Origin: Plenodomus lindquistii
Taxonomy: Eukaryota > Ascomycota > Dothideomycetes > Pleosporales > Leptosphaeriaceae
NCBI GenBank assembly: GCA_025504975.1
Contig: JANUWI010000012.1
Span: forward strand, 1,178,001 to 1,242,000
Length of the DNA stretch: 64,000 bases
Reading direction: 5' to 3'
Part shown: positions 1 to 12,880 of the stretch, one piece after another
Layout of the letters: each line of letters starts with the position of its first letter
Numbering within the stretch: the first letter of the stretch is position 1
Notes under the pieces: model-generated
What the model was told of the DNA's origin: nothing
The model's input: the letters and a program-made list of their open reading frames with translations, nothing else
Databases searched by the model: none
Translations under genes and position numbers: made by a program

Positions 1-104
1 ATGGCACCGCGCTCGCCGGCCCAGCGCGCGTTATCGCACCACCCCGGCGACTCTATTGTCTCGAGCTCGCACCGTCTGGGTCGCCTCAGCTCCGCGACCC
101 AGCA

Positions 105-1373
105 ATGGCAGTTCCGCATACTGCCCGTCCTGCGCTGCTGCCAAAGCCTACTTGCGCGTCGCGCCATGGCGCAACCACCTCAGACGACACAACACACGCT
201 CACTCGTACCCGCAGGTCATTGTCGCTCTCAGCAACCTCCAGGGCGGCCTCACCCACGTCCAGAATGGCCTCAACGACCTGCTGCGCGCATACATGCAGC
301 ACACCTCATCCATCCTCGCCGGGGAAGATGGCGACCTCGAGAAGCTCCAGATCCCCTCGTCCGTCGCAGCGGCCGCAACCACCGCCATGGACGCTGCAGC
401 CGTCGCGTCCAACGGCTTAGGACAGGCCATCGCCAGCCAGGCCGCCTCTTCCACCGCCGCCGCCGCCGCTGGCCCAGACAAGGGCAAGAAGCGCAAGCGC
501 GAGAAGAAGATCCGCGACCCCGATGCGCCCAAGAAGCCGCTCACAGCCGCCTTCCTGTATGCCCAGAACGCGCGCCAGATTGTCAAGCGCGACCTCGAGT
601 TGGCGCTGGCACCGGGCGCCACCATTGAGAAGAACGCCGTCCAGATTGAAGTGAACAAGCGATGGAATGAGCTGTCCGACGAGGAGAAGGAGGTGAGTCT
701 TCGTACATGAATTCGCCGACACCAACAAACTAACATTCAACAGCAATGGAAGGCCTCGTACCGCAACTCAATGGAGGAGTGGAAGGTCGAAATGGCCGAG
801 TACATCGCCAAAAAGGGCGGCAACGCTGCAGCTATCCACGACGAAGCCGAAGCCTCTGACGAAGGCGAAGGCGAAGCAGAAGTTGAAGCCGACGCCGGTG
901 CCATTGACTCGGACGACTCGGACGATGAGGAAGAGCCTGCCGCCAAAGCTCCCTCCCCACCAGCAAAGACACCACGCAAGCGCCAGAAGATCGCCGCCGC
1001 ACCCGTCACCAACGGCAATACCAACTCGCTCCCTGTCCCCATTGCCCCAGCCGCAACTACAACTCCCATCCCCTTGCCACCAACGTCTCGTCCAGCCGTG
1101 GTCATCCCACCCCCCAGCACCACCGCCGCCGTCGCTGAAAGCCCAGCCAAGAAGGAGAAGAAGAAGCGAGCCGCGCCACAACCCATCGCCCCTGCGCCAT
1201 CCTCCCCAGTTCCCGAAGCCAACGTCGAAGAGGCCGCCGGCAAGAAGAAGAACAAGTCTGGCCGCAGCACACGAGGCACCGAAGCCGAGATTGACAAGGA
1301 GAATGCGGCCGCTGCGCCCAAGGAGAAGAAGCGCGATCGTTCTAAGAGGAAGAGTGAGGCTGCTTCTACCTAA
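105..1373 (+). CDS. HMG-box chromatin protein with charged C-terminal tail
   Basis: Two exons, 105..692 and 744..1373, with a 51-bp phase-0 intron (GTGAGT..CAACAG). A basic patch (KKRKREKK) leads into an HMG-box that begins DPDAPKKPLTAAFLYAQNAR and continues through KRWNELSDEEKE, across the intron, into QWKASYRNSMEEWKVEMAEY. The domain is thus split by the intron. The tail is first acidic (EAEASDEGEGEAEVEAD), then Lys/Ala/Pro-rich with NLS-like KKEKKKR and RDRSKRKSE blocks. HMG-box proteins bend DNA in the minor groove and act in nuclear chromatin. The N-terminal helix (about residues 37-70) resembles that of fungal HMG proteins with a leading coiled segment. The start is uncertain: the frame is open from 105, but an upstream exon before the AG near 212, or beyond the window edge, is possible. 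HMG assignment is secure; the exact paralogue is not. Confidence 0.8.
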
Positions 1374-2388
1374 GCCCCTCTGGCTGTTTTCCTTTTCCTG
1401 TTCTCCCATGTTCACCGTTATCCAAACTTCACGTGTGAGGTCGAGCGCACGCTGATACCTGGTGGTTTCAAGTGAGTGTCTTTCGAGATGGCGATGAGCG
1501 TTAACAGTTTTTCTATTGTTAGATGAGGAGACGAATGTCAGGTTCCGCACGCCTGTGCCCTTTCCGCTCGGTGTGAAGGATCGGAATAAGGCGCTAAAGC
1601 GTGTGGATAAGGGGCTGCATGGTGTGGAAAAGAGGAGGTGAGGCTTACTCGGTGTGTTTCGATATTCAATGTTTGCGATATGACGCGTCTACTTTGCTGT
1701 TATCGGTCGGTGGACAATTGTCCTCGAGTTTTCCTTTTTGTCGCAGTGTGAGCGACCGCTGTGCAAAGTCAGATTCTATGGGGTTCTAGGGTTCATAGTC
1801 AATTCGAGTTTGGGAAATGCGCAATCGGGCGTATGGGGATCCAGTTTGCCTTGCCATGTACAATGTCAATGCTATGATTCAAGGTCAATTCGTGTCTTGC
1901 AAAGTGGTTTAGTGAAGGGTTCGACATGCGTCTGACAGAGGACACGCTCTTGTCCTCGAGCCACCAGCTGCACAAACGAAGCCCGGGAACAGGTGGTGTC
2001 AGACATGGCCGATGCGGTGGCTCGTCGCCTATTTGCGTGGCTTTTTGTTTCATTGCTAGTCAGAGGCAATTTGCGAGTTGTGACGCTAATTCAGAAGGCG
2101 AGTTGAGCTGTATCTGCTCATGCCCATAAATGTGAGAAGTAACCACCAACCCGGTGACCCTCTTATATATATCCCCTACCTACCTCACCCCTCAATCTTC
2201 TTCGGTCAGCATTCTATCTCTTGTCCTTCACTTATTACCAGAAGTCCTTCTCGGAGCTCACCGCTGCGTAGACAATTACTGCATGGCGCGTCGCGAAACA
2301 AACAGCAAACACGCCTTCGCGCAATCACATGGATGGATGACCCACCAAACCCCCCGCACACACCACAAGCCGTTGGCAAACCGCCGCT
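1374..2388. other. Intergenic, 1.0 kb
   Basis: Short overlapping frames only, with no recognisable domain. It holds the 3' region of the HMG-box gene and the promoter of the next gene, with a TATA-like run (TTATATATAT) near 2162-2172. Confidence 0.5.
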
Positions 2389-4114
2389 ATGAGTAGTCCA
2401 GGCGAAGATTTGACGCGGTACTTAATCGTCCCTAATACACCGATAGAGAGTCCAAGTGCAGCGGCCGAATCCGACTTCACCAGGACTTCAAATTCGGCTG
2501 CTGGTGGCAAGTTCACGTCTTCTGGTGCGGTGCCTGGAACTGATCTCGCGTCCTCCGAGAGCTGCACACCACCCAACCACTCCACCAGCGACAGCCAACA
2601 GCAGAAAGAGAAGGAAACAACGACAATGTCAGCCATGGAAATCGACACCCCCGCCCAACCCACAAAATCCCTCCAAGCCATCCCCACTATAGAAGACCCT
2701 TCCCACCACGGTGTTTTCAGACTAGAAGACTACCTCGCCGCTCACAAGGCTGAAATCGAGGCCCAACAACGCGCCCGCAAAAAAGCAGACCAAATCGCCA
2801 AATCAGCGAAAGCAACCACTCCCACACCCGTAGCGGCCCCTCCTGTCAAAAAAGCCAAAATCACCGCCAACTCCGATGCTGCCACACCCATCGTCCCCAT
2901 TGCCGTAGGCGCCAGGTCAAGCAAATACACCATCCTATTGCACGAAAAGTACCAGGCCCTTGCCCTACCGCAACCGCAGTACAAGTACAACGGCGGTAGC
3001 GGCGTTGGATGGAGTGTTGAGGTTGGATTTCCAGGGCTCGAGGTAGAGGAGTTGCAGGGGTTGAAGGAGGAGGGTATGTTCAACAGTAAGCAAGAGGCGA
3101 AGGAGGCGGCGAGTAAGACGATTTTGGAGGTTTTGGAACGCATGATTGAGGAGGGGCGAGTTAGGAAGCCTGAGAAGGTGAAGAATGGGGGGAAGGGAGC
3201 GGAAGGGAAGGAGAAGGAGGTCAAAGAGGTTGGGACGAATTATGTTGGGCAGTTGCTTGGTACGTTTTCTCCCATGCGCTGTTGGTTACCTGACTCTTTC
3301 GAGTATTCTGTCCAGACTAGGAGACTCTCACTGACACACCCCAGAATTCCAACGCGCGAACGGCTCCCCCCAACCAACATATACTGATTACCAATCCGGC
3401 ACGCGCTTCGCCTGCCTCGCCTCCATAGAAGGCCACCCCAACCCCTTCGGCTCACTCACCTCCCTGCACTCCTCCAAGAAAGCCGCCCGCCAAGACGCCG
3501 CCAGCCACGTAGTTGCACACTTCAAATCCCTCGGCCTCTGGCCCGAAGACGCCACGCTCGTGGGAGGAATTAAGAAGAAGAAGAAGAAGAAGAAGACAGA
3601 CTCCAGTAACGTTGATATTGTTCCCACCGTCATCGGGAGTTCCAAACCACCCAGCACCACGACAACAGCAAACGAAAACAACGAAGATGTAAAACCAAAA
3701 GAAAGTTTTTCTTCAAAAGCCGCTCAACTCGCAACAGCCCTCTCCCTGCCCACGCCAGAATACAACTTCACACCCCACCCCTCAGACCCCAATTTCCACT
3801 CCGTAAACTGCACGTTTCGTAACGGCGGACCGCATGCTGGACCGCTTGGCGAAGTGCGCAATGTTTTTGGAAAGAAAAAGGCGAAGGAGGAGTGTGCGCG
3901 GTTGGTGGTGGTGTATCTGGAGGAGGTGAAGGAGAAGAGGTTGGAGTATGGCAGGGAGATGATGAGGGACGTTGGTGGGGGTGCGGTTGTGGGGGAGATG
4001 GCTTTGGGAAGGGCGGTCGATGGGGAGGGGCAGGGAGTGGGCGGATTGGATGGGAGGATGGAGGAAGATGAGGATGAGGCATTTGAAGATGCGGTCGAGG
4101 AGATTGGGGGCTGA
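2389..4114 (+). CDS. Triple double-stranded-RNA-binding-motif protein
   Basis: Exons 2389..3259 and 3345..4114, separated by an 85-bp phase-1 intron (GTACGT..CCCCAG), give 546 residues. Three dsRBD-like units are visible. Unit 1 runs from SKYTILLHEKYQALALPQPQ to KEAASKTILEVLE. Unit 2, rebuilt across the splice, runs from NYVGQLLEFQRANGSPQPTY to SSKKAARQDAASHVVAHF. Unit 3, weaker, runs from AAQLATALSLPTPEYNF to FGKKKAKEECARLVVVYLEE. Units 1 and 2 end with the A-A-x-x-(A/I) helix that contacts dsRNA in the family. A Lys9 tract (GGIKKKKKKKK) lies between units 2 and 3. No RNase III, helicase or deaminase domain is present, so it is probably an RNA-binding accessory factor. The splice is supported because it joins the two halves of the second motif in frame. 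Confidence 0.75.
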
Positions 4115-5628
4115 GGGGTTTTGCTGTGTTGTGCAGGGGACTGATGAGCGAGGAGGAAAAGCCCGCGAGTCGGTCTTTGGTCTTACAGGAGCTGGATCAA
4201 GATGCGATTTGGGCGGTCTGGTGATGCCTTGGAGATGGTCTTGGGGTTGTGATATGCGGATTGTTGGGTTAGAGTCTATACTTGCAGTAACAGACTACCC
4301 ATATCCTCATTGTCTCGTCACGGCATGCACACATCACACCCCCTTCGCTACCATCTCCGCATTTACAAATGACTCGTTAGTGTCATGGAAACTACCAAGA
4401 ACCGCCGAACACCCAGTTCATTGGCATGCGGTGATGTCCGTAGGATGACTAGCGCTCACATCGCCACGACAGCCTTGCACTCGAACACACGAGGTTTCAA
4501 ACTGCCATAATACACTCCTTTGTCAGACAATTTGTTGTCGTCCAAAGACTGCACCTTTGTTTGTTTTCGCTGTTCTCCTTTACCCACTTCCCCTCTCGTG
4601 TTGCCTAGCTGATGTAAGACTTTCATTTCTCACGACCCAGTTTGGCGCATTCAAAGGCAACACCTCAAACTCCTCTGATTGGGTCTCTGAGGAATCTGGT
4701 GCCCTACGCAGCGGAGATGATGTGCCTAGTACTTTCGCAGGCCATTGAATCTAGTGGTAACGACGCACCGGTCGCTTTCAGCACCAAAAGCTTGTTTTTC
4801 CGCGCTGTGAAGTCTGAGTGGCTGGCGCGGAATCGAGCTAGCCGGGGCCACGACGAGACGACGTCCATCCACACGGCTCCAACGCTCTTTCTCCCAACGT
4901 CAAGACCCGGTAGCTGTAATGACCATGGCGACGTGATGCGAAATGTGTGGAGGAGTTGAGATGCACCAAGTGGCCGGTCGTTCCGGACATGGGGCGTGGA
5001 CGGTGCTTTCCTTCTGAAAATGTTCTTTTCTGACGTTCCTTCTTCTCTCACTTGATGTTTGGTGAGAAGAGAATCGTGCTTTCCACCTCTACGCGATGAT
5101 CGCGTGCGCAACGTGACTTCCCTTTCCTCCTCCTCTTCTTCTTTCGTGCTCAGCTTGCTTCTCCGCCTTGACAACGGTCTCTTTTACTTGAATCGCTTTT
5201 AATACTGAGCTCGTAACGATTGTGCATCTTCGTCCGCCGAGTCCCGTTACAGCTTCCTCGATGCTGCAGACGTCATACGATCTCAACTTACTAGTCAACA
5301 CCACAGCACCGCACATGTCCCACAGGCCTGCGACGGCAAGACCACGGTGATACTAGGAAGGGACGTCTTTGGAAATCGAACCATCATCATCCCACCACTG
5401 GAGAGGTACCCTCAAGCCACTAACATCATCCTCGAAGAAAAAAAAGAACAGGCAGACTGGAGACTTCTTCACCCTACGTCGGCTCCTTGTTACTGGCATT
5501 CATGTTCTCGAAACCGCTATGCATTCGCTAGAAGCTTTCAAAAGTGCGCAATCGAAGCAAGGTCACATTGCAAGTGCACATCGGTGATTCGAGCCAACGT
5601 CTGGAGATAGCACTCAAAACGCTGTACG
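4115..5628. other. Intergenic, 1.5 kb
   Basis: No supported gene. The stretch 5080-5200 is pyrimidine-rich (repeated CCTCCTCTTCTT), as is common in fungal promoters and 5' leaders. It likely carries the promoter and leader of the gene starting at 5629. Confidence 0.45.
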
Positions 5629-8600
5629 ATGTTCGCCCACGCTGCGGAGGTGAAGGCGACCCCCACATCCGCAATGGCCGCCTACGAGCCATACTCGCAT
5701 TCACCGCAAGTAGGGGGCAGGGTCTCACCGCGAATGTACATCGGCAGCCCGATCACGCCTGTTCACTCTCCCCACCACTCTATCACCTCGTCCGCCGCGT
5801 CTCGTACTCCTGTCCACCACCTTACCATCCACGAGTACCGCAGACAGCAACACACACCTGCTCTACAAGAAGGGGCAACACCCGGCAGGAAACTTCGGCG
5901 CAAACCCGCTGCTGTAGCTTTGAACGACGTCGAGCGTGCGCCGTTGGTTGCAAACACCACGAGGTCCGTCTCCGGCTCTTCACTGCGTCCGCTACACTTT
6001 TCGCAATCGGCCCATCAACTCCACACCGATCGAGCCGCAGACTCGCACCACGCTTTGCTGGAGACTTCTTTTCGGTCGCAATCAGTTGGACCTCACATCC
6101 AGAGCGGGAGCGTATCCAGCGACGGAACTGTCGATTCACTCAGCAAAGTACGTATATTCAAAACAAGAAAGAGGCTGCCAAAGCCGCCTGTTGCCGCAGG
6201 TTTTCAGTTGCGATCCCCTCCCCCCACCAATCCTTCCATCATCGAAAGACACCCCCCTCAATTGCAGCGGTCTCGGTTGCCTGGTGTCTTGAGCGTCTCT
6301 TCTTCAGAGTATGCCCGTTTGAGCGACGCGCCCACAACGCCAACGACTTCGTCGTTTTCGCTCTCGAGATTTCCACAACCACCCCACCTCATTGACCCCT
6401 CATTCTCTCCACCAAATAATGAAGGCGAGCTGTCACATGTAAACGCACTCAGCTACTCTTCGACGGCACCGGCGACACCGCCTGCTACGCCTGCCATTAT
6501 TCACTATCGTGGCGCTTCGTTTGACCTTGTCAACCCCCACGAGTCGCTCTTGTTACATGACATAGAGACTCCATCGCGAGACTTTGACTCCAGTGACTAC
6601 CTAGCAGTACGTACGTCGGAAGAGTTCTTCGAGGAGTCAGGTGATGTAAGTTTCACAGTCGTCTGCTGTGGTTTTGGTGCTGACGGTCAAGCAGATGGCG
6701 CCTAAGCGATCTTTATACGGAGACCTTCACGCCGCACGTGCAGGAATATTCCAACGTTTAGATGACGGCGCAGGCAATGTCGCGAGGTACGACCTTCCTT
6801 CTCCTCCAACGCCAACGGCTGTCAGTCCGAATTCTTCTGCCTATACCTCGCCTCCGTACAGTCCTGAATCTGTCGATAAGCCCTCCCCATTGGCGATCAG
6901 AAAGCCATCAAATGATTCTCGCTTTTCACTTAAGCAACTGACTCGAACTCTTTCGAGGAGGGTCGGTTCAGAGCCAGCCAAGGAAGTCGAAGAGCAAGAG
7001 CTACAGCCCATGAGCAGCGCTGCTCGCCCCTGGCAACCTACCGAGTACGACTATATTTCGACACCACAGGCAACGTATTACCCGGGTCATTCTTCACCAA
7101 TGGGACCTACAAGCCCTCAACGCGAACGTATCTCGTATGATGCCATCTACAGTCCGATTTCGCCTGGCGAGCTCGAGTACTCTCCCAGACAACAGCAGTC
7201 TCGCTATAGCGATAAACCTCTGGCATCGCTCATCCCCGACGATCCATCCACACAAGTTGGCCGCATGGAAGCTTCACACCCCTCGATCCAAGATGATACT
7301 ACATCCTCAAGGCCTTACTATGACGATCTCGACTCGATCTACCCCAGTTCGTCAGTCTATACTGGAGACGATCAACGTCACTCACGCTACCAGCCGAGCC
7401 TGGCGAGCAATCGTCAGAGTAAATCACAGCTACGGTACAGCGGCATGGACTCGAGTATCTTTGCCAACGACTGCAGCAGAGGAAGCATTGGTGGATTCGA
7501 CGATGTCCATAGACAGACTTACCCCGCACCTGGACCTATAACGCGAGATTCCAGTCATCAGTCTTTGGAACAAGGGAACACCAAGACGGACACAATCAGC
7601 AAATTGATTGATGCATACAATCCCGTGGAAGTTGCAAGTAACCCATCGGCCAGCAGGCTTGATCAGAATGCCGGTTCTCAATCACGCTCAAGTACTTCGG
7701 ATAGTCAAGCCACCATGCAGCTCCAGTCTCCAAGGAGACCGGCAGTCCCTAGTCAATTCTTCGATTTCCGGCTTCACAAAAATGAGGTTACGTATGGTAG
7801 TCCCAGTCGCCCACGAATGGGATCCGTACAGTCCAGGCGGCCGACCATCAACCGGGACCCCGGTCCGCCTCCACGTCAAGCGCTGCCGCTGGCTCCATCT
7901 TTCGAGTATGATGAGATACCCTTCCTCACCCCACGCGCTGGAGCTTCTGGCATCATGTCGAACAAGTCCTCCTACTCGTATGGAGACACGCAGAATCTTT
8001 TGGACATGCGTCAGAGCGAGCTTGCACCGCCGAAGTTGCCAGGTCTCACCCTTGAACCATCATCTTCCTATTCGCAGTCTGAAGGTGTAGCACCCGAGCC
8101 TTCATCTTCATATTCACAGAATGAGGCACAGAGCCCACGAACTCCTCAGAGGGCTCTTGAAGAAGCGGAGAAGATATTCGAGGCAGCCGTCGAAAAGAAG
8201 CAGGAAGAGTCGAAGATTCCGGCCATGTGGGCTAGGCGCAACTCAGGAAGCCAGCTGCTCAACCAGAAAATGGCGGATCGATTGTCAGGTATCTCGTTTG
8301 AGGCTCCTACAAATTCTGCGAGGAACAGCGCCATGGCGGACTGGGAAACTATCGCCGGAAACAGCCCTGAGCCCGAGGGACGCGAGTCACTTGATAGCGT
8401 TGCAGACTACAGCAGTAGCGACGACAGTGGAGCCATCGCGGAGCATGTCGCTCAAGATCCGATAAACTCATGGAGTCCTATCCACGAGCAGCGCAGCCAG
8501 TTGGATTATAGCCCGATGAGCCCTACGAGAAGCCAGCACCTGCACAACTTTGCCTCGTCACCACCCAGGATGATGGGTGCGTCTAGCCCCAGGGCTGCTC

Positions 8601-9811
8601 CTATGTCGCTCTCCTCTCTCCCAGTCACTAGCCCTACACGCTCAAGGACCACCTCTACGCTGCCATTTAGCCGTATGCCAGAGGAAGTCCTTGGCCGTGG
8701 GGCAGTGGAGGAACCCTATGCATTTGCTCCATGGTCTGCTCCATATGCCCTGAGCGACAGGGAAACTGAAGAGCTGTTGGCGTCTGGCCCCAACGATGAC
8801 ATTCTGGTCGATGCCGAAACTCCAGAGCGTACCTTGCATCTCGATGGCCAGTACGAAGATCCTGAGGTTGCCACTACCCCAAGCTCCGTCGAAAGTCAAC
8901 CTCCAAATCCTGGACTTCAACGCGTCAACTCGTTCGAGAAACGTGTAGTCGTAGGACCGCTGGGCAATTTGACTGGTACTCCTCGCGGTACCCGAATGTC
9001 CAAGACGGGCAGCAGCATCGCCAATACCAGCAGCCCCGGTGGTGATCTCAGCTCGATGATCGCTCGGAACAGCATGCGCAAAGAACGCGCCGAGTTCACT
9101 GGGTTTTACGCATCGCCTTCGCCAGCTGTCAGTAGTGTTACCCGCATCAGCCCACGCCGGGCACCGAAGCCTATCGATGACCGTACGCCATCCGAGATGA
9201 CTCTCTTCCCAAGAGGGAATGCTTTGGAGCCCGTTCAAGAGTCCCCGTCCCCTCCTATCAATGAGCGTCGCCGCTCCATGCGTAACACGACCACGTTCCA
9301 CACCTCACGGCGCATTAGTCGTTCCGCTGTGCCAGGACAGACGAAGCTTCGCCACATGCTTCTCGCAGGTGAAGGTCGAGGCAACCTGTCGAGCATCGAT
9401 ACGAACGGCTCTCGTATGATGACCGCCAGTCGTCCGTCTACAAGTGACACGACCACACCTCTTTACCCAACGCACTTGAATCTGAACGCTTTCGCCAAAC
9501 GCAAGGTAGTCGCCCACGAGCACTCACCGCATCTCCTCTGTCCGGAGCGCGAGCCCCGTGCAGACGACGAAGCTCTCCGCCGGAAGCTCTCTTGGCTCAT
9601 CCTCGCCATGTTTTGCGTTCTCCCGCCATGCATCATTTTGTACCGTTGGATGGGTGACCGTGTCATTGTCTCAATGACCAAGGGTCGTTTGGGCCATACT
9701 TCCGCCAGGTCGAAGCGTGTGGCGCTGATTGCGGGAATTACCGTTAATGTCGGGTTGGTCACTGCGATTTTGGTGCCAATCTTTGTTGCACATGCTATGA
9801 AGGTTGTTTGA
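5629..9811 (+). CDS. Large Ser/Pro-rich protein with C-terminal membrane hairpin, unknown function
   Basis: Exons 5629..6645 and 6695..9811, with a 49-bp phase-0 intron (GTAAGT..AAGCAG), give 1377 residues. The first about 1290 residues are Ser/Pro/Thr/Tyr-rich and predicted disordered. They contain many SP/TP sites and repeats such as EPSSSYSQ, seen twice (LEPSSSYSQSEG and PEPSSSYSQNEA). A short charged helix (RALEEAEKIFEAAVEKKQEE) lies mid-protein. The C-terminus has two hydrophobic segments, WLILAMFCVLPPCIILYRW and VALIAGITVNVGLVTAILVP, separated by about 20 basic residues and ending HAMKVV. This suggests a hairpin membrane anchor with a long cytosolic tail that could be heavily phosphorylated. 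I do not recognise the family. A further intron near 6148 is possible but not needed. Confidence 0.75.
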
Positions 9812-10864
9812 GTTCGAGGGTTGAGTGTGGGAATGGTTGGTATTGGAGGTTGGGCGTTGGTGAGAGAAGAGGGCGATGGGAGGGAGGAGAAAGGAGAGTG
9901 GAGATTGAAGAGGAGGATGACTTTCGTTCGTTCGTTCGTTCGTTCGTTCGAGAACGTTTCCTTTGTTTCTGATTTTTTTTCTCTGGGTTGCATTGCATGG
10001 TCTGGGTATGGCGTTTGATCGGATTGGGAGGGGGAGTATATGTCCACGGTCTGGCTTTGCGCTTCTTCGCACGAGCGTAGCCACTTTTTCCGCATCATGA
10101 TTAAGGGGATTTATCACAACTCTTGCTGCGCCTCGACAGGGGGTATGAGTGGAGTTGAGCGTTGCCAAATGGGCTGCCTAGTCGAAGATTCTCATTTGTT
10201 ATTGCTTTCCGGTCTACGATGGGACTGAGAACCATTCTGCGGCACGATCACGGAGGAGGAAAGGGGGATCTTAGTGCGTGTGTAGGATACCTGGATTGGC
10301 CAGGGTAATTGAGGTTGGAATGAAAGAACTGACATGCACTCTTGTCCACATTGCTGCCATGACAGTGCTTTCGACTCCAGATCCCCAGAATAGTCTTTTG
10401 TTACTATAAATGGTCTATTCCCAGGTCCCTGGCCATTGCAGATCTCGTATAAGGCATGCTCAAGAGAACGTTAGCCGGACGATTTCCCGTGGATAAGGAA
10501 CAGTTACAGCTCGTGTTTATACGCCTACTAGATACACCTGCCGTAAGAAGCTTGAGCTGGGAAATGCAACGATAGAAGACCAAAAATAGTGCAGATCTAC
10601 AGTGTTCCTGCATGTAATAATCTAGTGGCGGGATAAGCGGCTGGAAGCCCAGTGGCGGTGGAGGAAAGCTTGGCGATGATTCTTATCGATAACCCTGAAG
10701 CTTTCAGGGACATGTCATATGTAAACATTGTCGGCGCATTGCCCTTTGCGAGAAACACGACGTTGCTGCTTTTTCCAAGTTTTCTGATTTTGTCTGACTG
10801 AAGGGAAGATAAGGCGACGTATTGGGTACCAGTCTAATCGGCTCATCCGCCACACCTCACCACC
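9812..10864. other. Intergenic, 1.05 kb
   Basis: 3' region of the large membrane-protein gene and 5' region of the Maf gene. Apart from a TTCG microsatellite nothing stands out. Confidence 0.5.
9923..9950. repeat. (TTCG)7 microsatellite
   Basis: Seven perfect tandem TTCG units lie about 110 bp after the stop codon at 9811, probably in the 3' UTR. Confidence 0.9.
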
Positions 10865-11854
10865 ATGCCCGAGCAATTAATACCGATAGAACCGCCACCT
10901 TCGTACGACGAAGCACGCAAATCACCCGCACCAGACGGCAAAGGCACACCTCTTGGCAAAAGACCACCGCCCGGGCCACCGCCACCGCTCAATCTACCAG
11001 CCCTGAATGAATTGCGCAGGAACAGGGTAGTTTTGGCCTCTGCTTCACCACGACGGAGACAGCTCCTTACACAGGTAACATCCCCATCTAACTCACCCTG
11101 CGACATGGAACAGCGACTAACAGACATATACACATAGATCGGCCTAACAAACCTCGACATCTGCCCCTCCAGATTCGCCGAAAACCTCTCGCACGACCTC
11201 GGCGCCCTAAACTACGTTCTCGAAACCGCGTCCGCCAAAGCGCGCGACGTGTACAGTGTGGAAATCGACAACAAGGAGCGAGGGGAGCCCGCCATTGTGA
11301 TTGCGGCCGACACAATCATCGTGTCGCACGATGGAATGATACTGGAGAAGCCGCGCAGCGAAGCGGCGCATTTTAGTATGCTCAAGATGCTAAGGGATCA
11401 GGGGGAACACCAGGTTATGACGGCCATTGCGGTGATGAAGCCGCTTGAGACGGCGGTTGCGCCGGGGTATAGGATGGAGACGCATGTTGAGAGTACGACT
11501 GTTTGTTTTGATAAGATGGGTGAGTTTTGACATTTCTCTCCTTGACATGGCATGTGGTCGTGCGTTGTGTTGTGTTGAATCTTTTGAAGAAATGGCTGCT
11601 AATGGTATTTGCAAATTATAGTATCCGACGAACTTATCCTCGCATATGTCAAGACTCGCGACGGCAACGATAAAGCCGGGGGTTATGGAATTCAAACTGC
11701 GGGATCGATATTGATTGAGCGGATTGAAGGGTCGTATGATAATGTGGTTGGGTTGCCGTTGAGGTCGTTGCTCAGGCTGATTGAGAAGGTTATGCTGCCT
11801 GAAGAAGGGGAGGATGAGGATTTGTTTGTGGATAGTACTGAGGATCAGGATTAG
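10865..11854 (+). CDS. Maf/HAM1-type nucleoside triphosphate pyrophosphatase
   Basis: Exons 10865..11074, 11138..11519 and 11622..11854 give 274 residues. The introns are 63 bp (phase 0) and 102 bp (phase 1), both GT..AG. After a Pro-rich leader of about 50 residues the Maf fold starts at RVVLASASPRRRQLL, whose SxRR motif binds the phosphates. It continues with the catalytic-region AADTIIV, EKPRSEAAHFSML and, after the last splice, YGIQTAGSILIERIEGSYDN followed by VVGLPL. Maf proteins hydrolyse non-canonical or modified NTPs to NMP and pyrophosphate in the cytosol. The motifs recovered across both splice sites strongly support the exon structure. The length is somewhat above bacterial Maf (about 190-200) because of the leader. 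Confidence 0.9.
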
Positions 11855-12880
11855 GGTTGGCGTGGTAGATAGAGGTGGAGGGTGGAAGGGAGCATTGGGG
11901 ATGTTGGTCTATATGAGGCTTTCATGGAGCTGGCCAAGACTTAGAGACTGGTGTTTTGGGGTTGTAATCGAAGATCATAGGATGAAGACGTCTTGCTGAC
12001 ATGTAGTCTTTGTGAGGACCCCCGATCAGTTGGCCCTGAGGTAAGTTCCCTCCACAATGGCACCATCTTGATACGAGGTCACCATACTATGCGGTTGTTC
12101 TTCGCGGAACTCCGCACCTAGTATCAAGGCAATGCAGCGCAACGATCAACCCAGTTACCGCAGATGCAGATCGTAAGCACTACTCTCAGAGTAGTGTGGA
12201 CAATGTAAGACTGCTTACCCAAGTGATGGATAATCAGTATCTTCAATCACGATCAAGCAACCATATCAATACCACCAACAACCATCACCTGTCAGAATGG
12301 CAATTGCGACCTTGTGATTGCTAAGACTGATCTGTGAACTGTATGGTTACAACGACTTCAACTCTCTCCACCCCTCATTACAAATCCCGTCCCACTTGCC
12401 TCGGCTCAGCCCTACCCACTTTGCGGGCACTTGGCCTGTTTCATGTTTCGTCCGTTGCGCTTGCATCGTCACCGCTCTCAGCAAACAACCTTCTCGCAGC
12501 TTCTATAGCGGAATTCCGCGCTGAAGTTTCTGCTTTGAGGACACTGCTCCGCAAGGCGATTGGTGAGTGGCCGTGGCCTTGCGCTAGATTTCGACTTGCC
12601 GGTCCCTGGCCGAGTGCGTAGCTTCTGGTGGAGAGGGAATTCATAATGATGCAATCAGGGTCCATGGATTCTGGGCGGTAAAACGTGGGTATTGCTAAGC
12701 TATCGGCGTTGAGCTATTTGAGGAAAGTGTATATATGAAGACTGGGTGACGCTGTCTCTAATTACCTTTCTGCTCAATATCAACCCCCATTACACCTGTC
12801 ACACCTCACACAACCACAATCCATAAACCCCCTCTATAACCCCCACACTACCCCCGAACAAGCACAACACAACCACCACA
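11855..12880. other. Intergenic with promoter of the MDR gene
   Basis: No supported gene. A TATA-like GTATATATG lies near 12728-12737, about 145 bp before the next start codon. The leader 12770-12880 is CA/CCCC-rich, typical of a well-expressed fungal gene. Confidence 0.5.
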
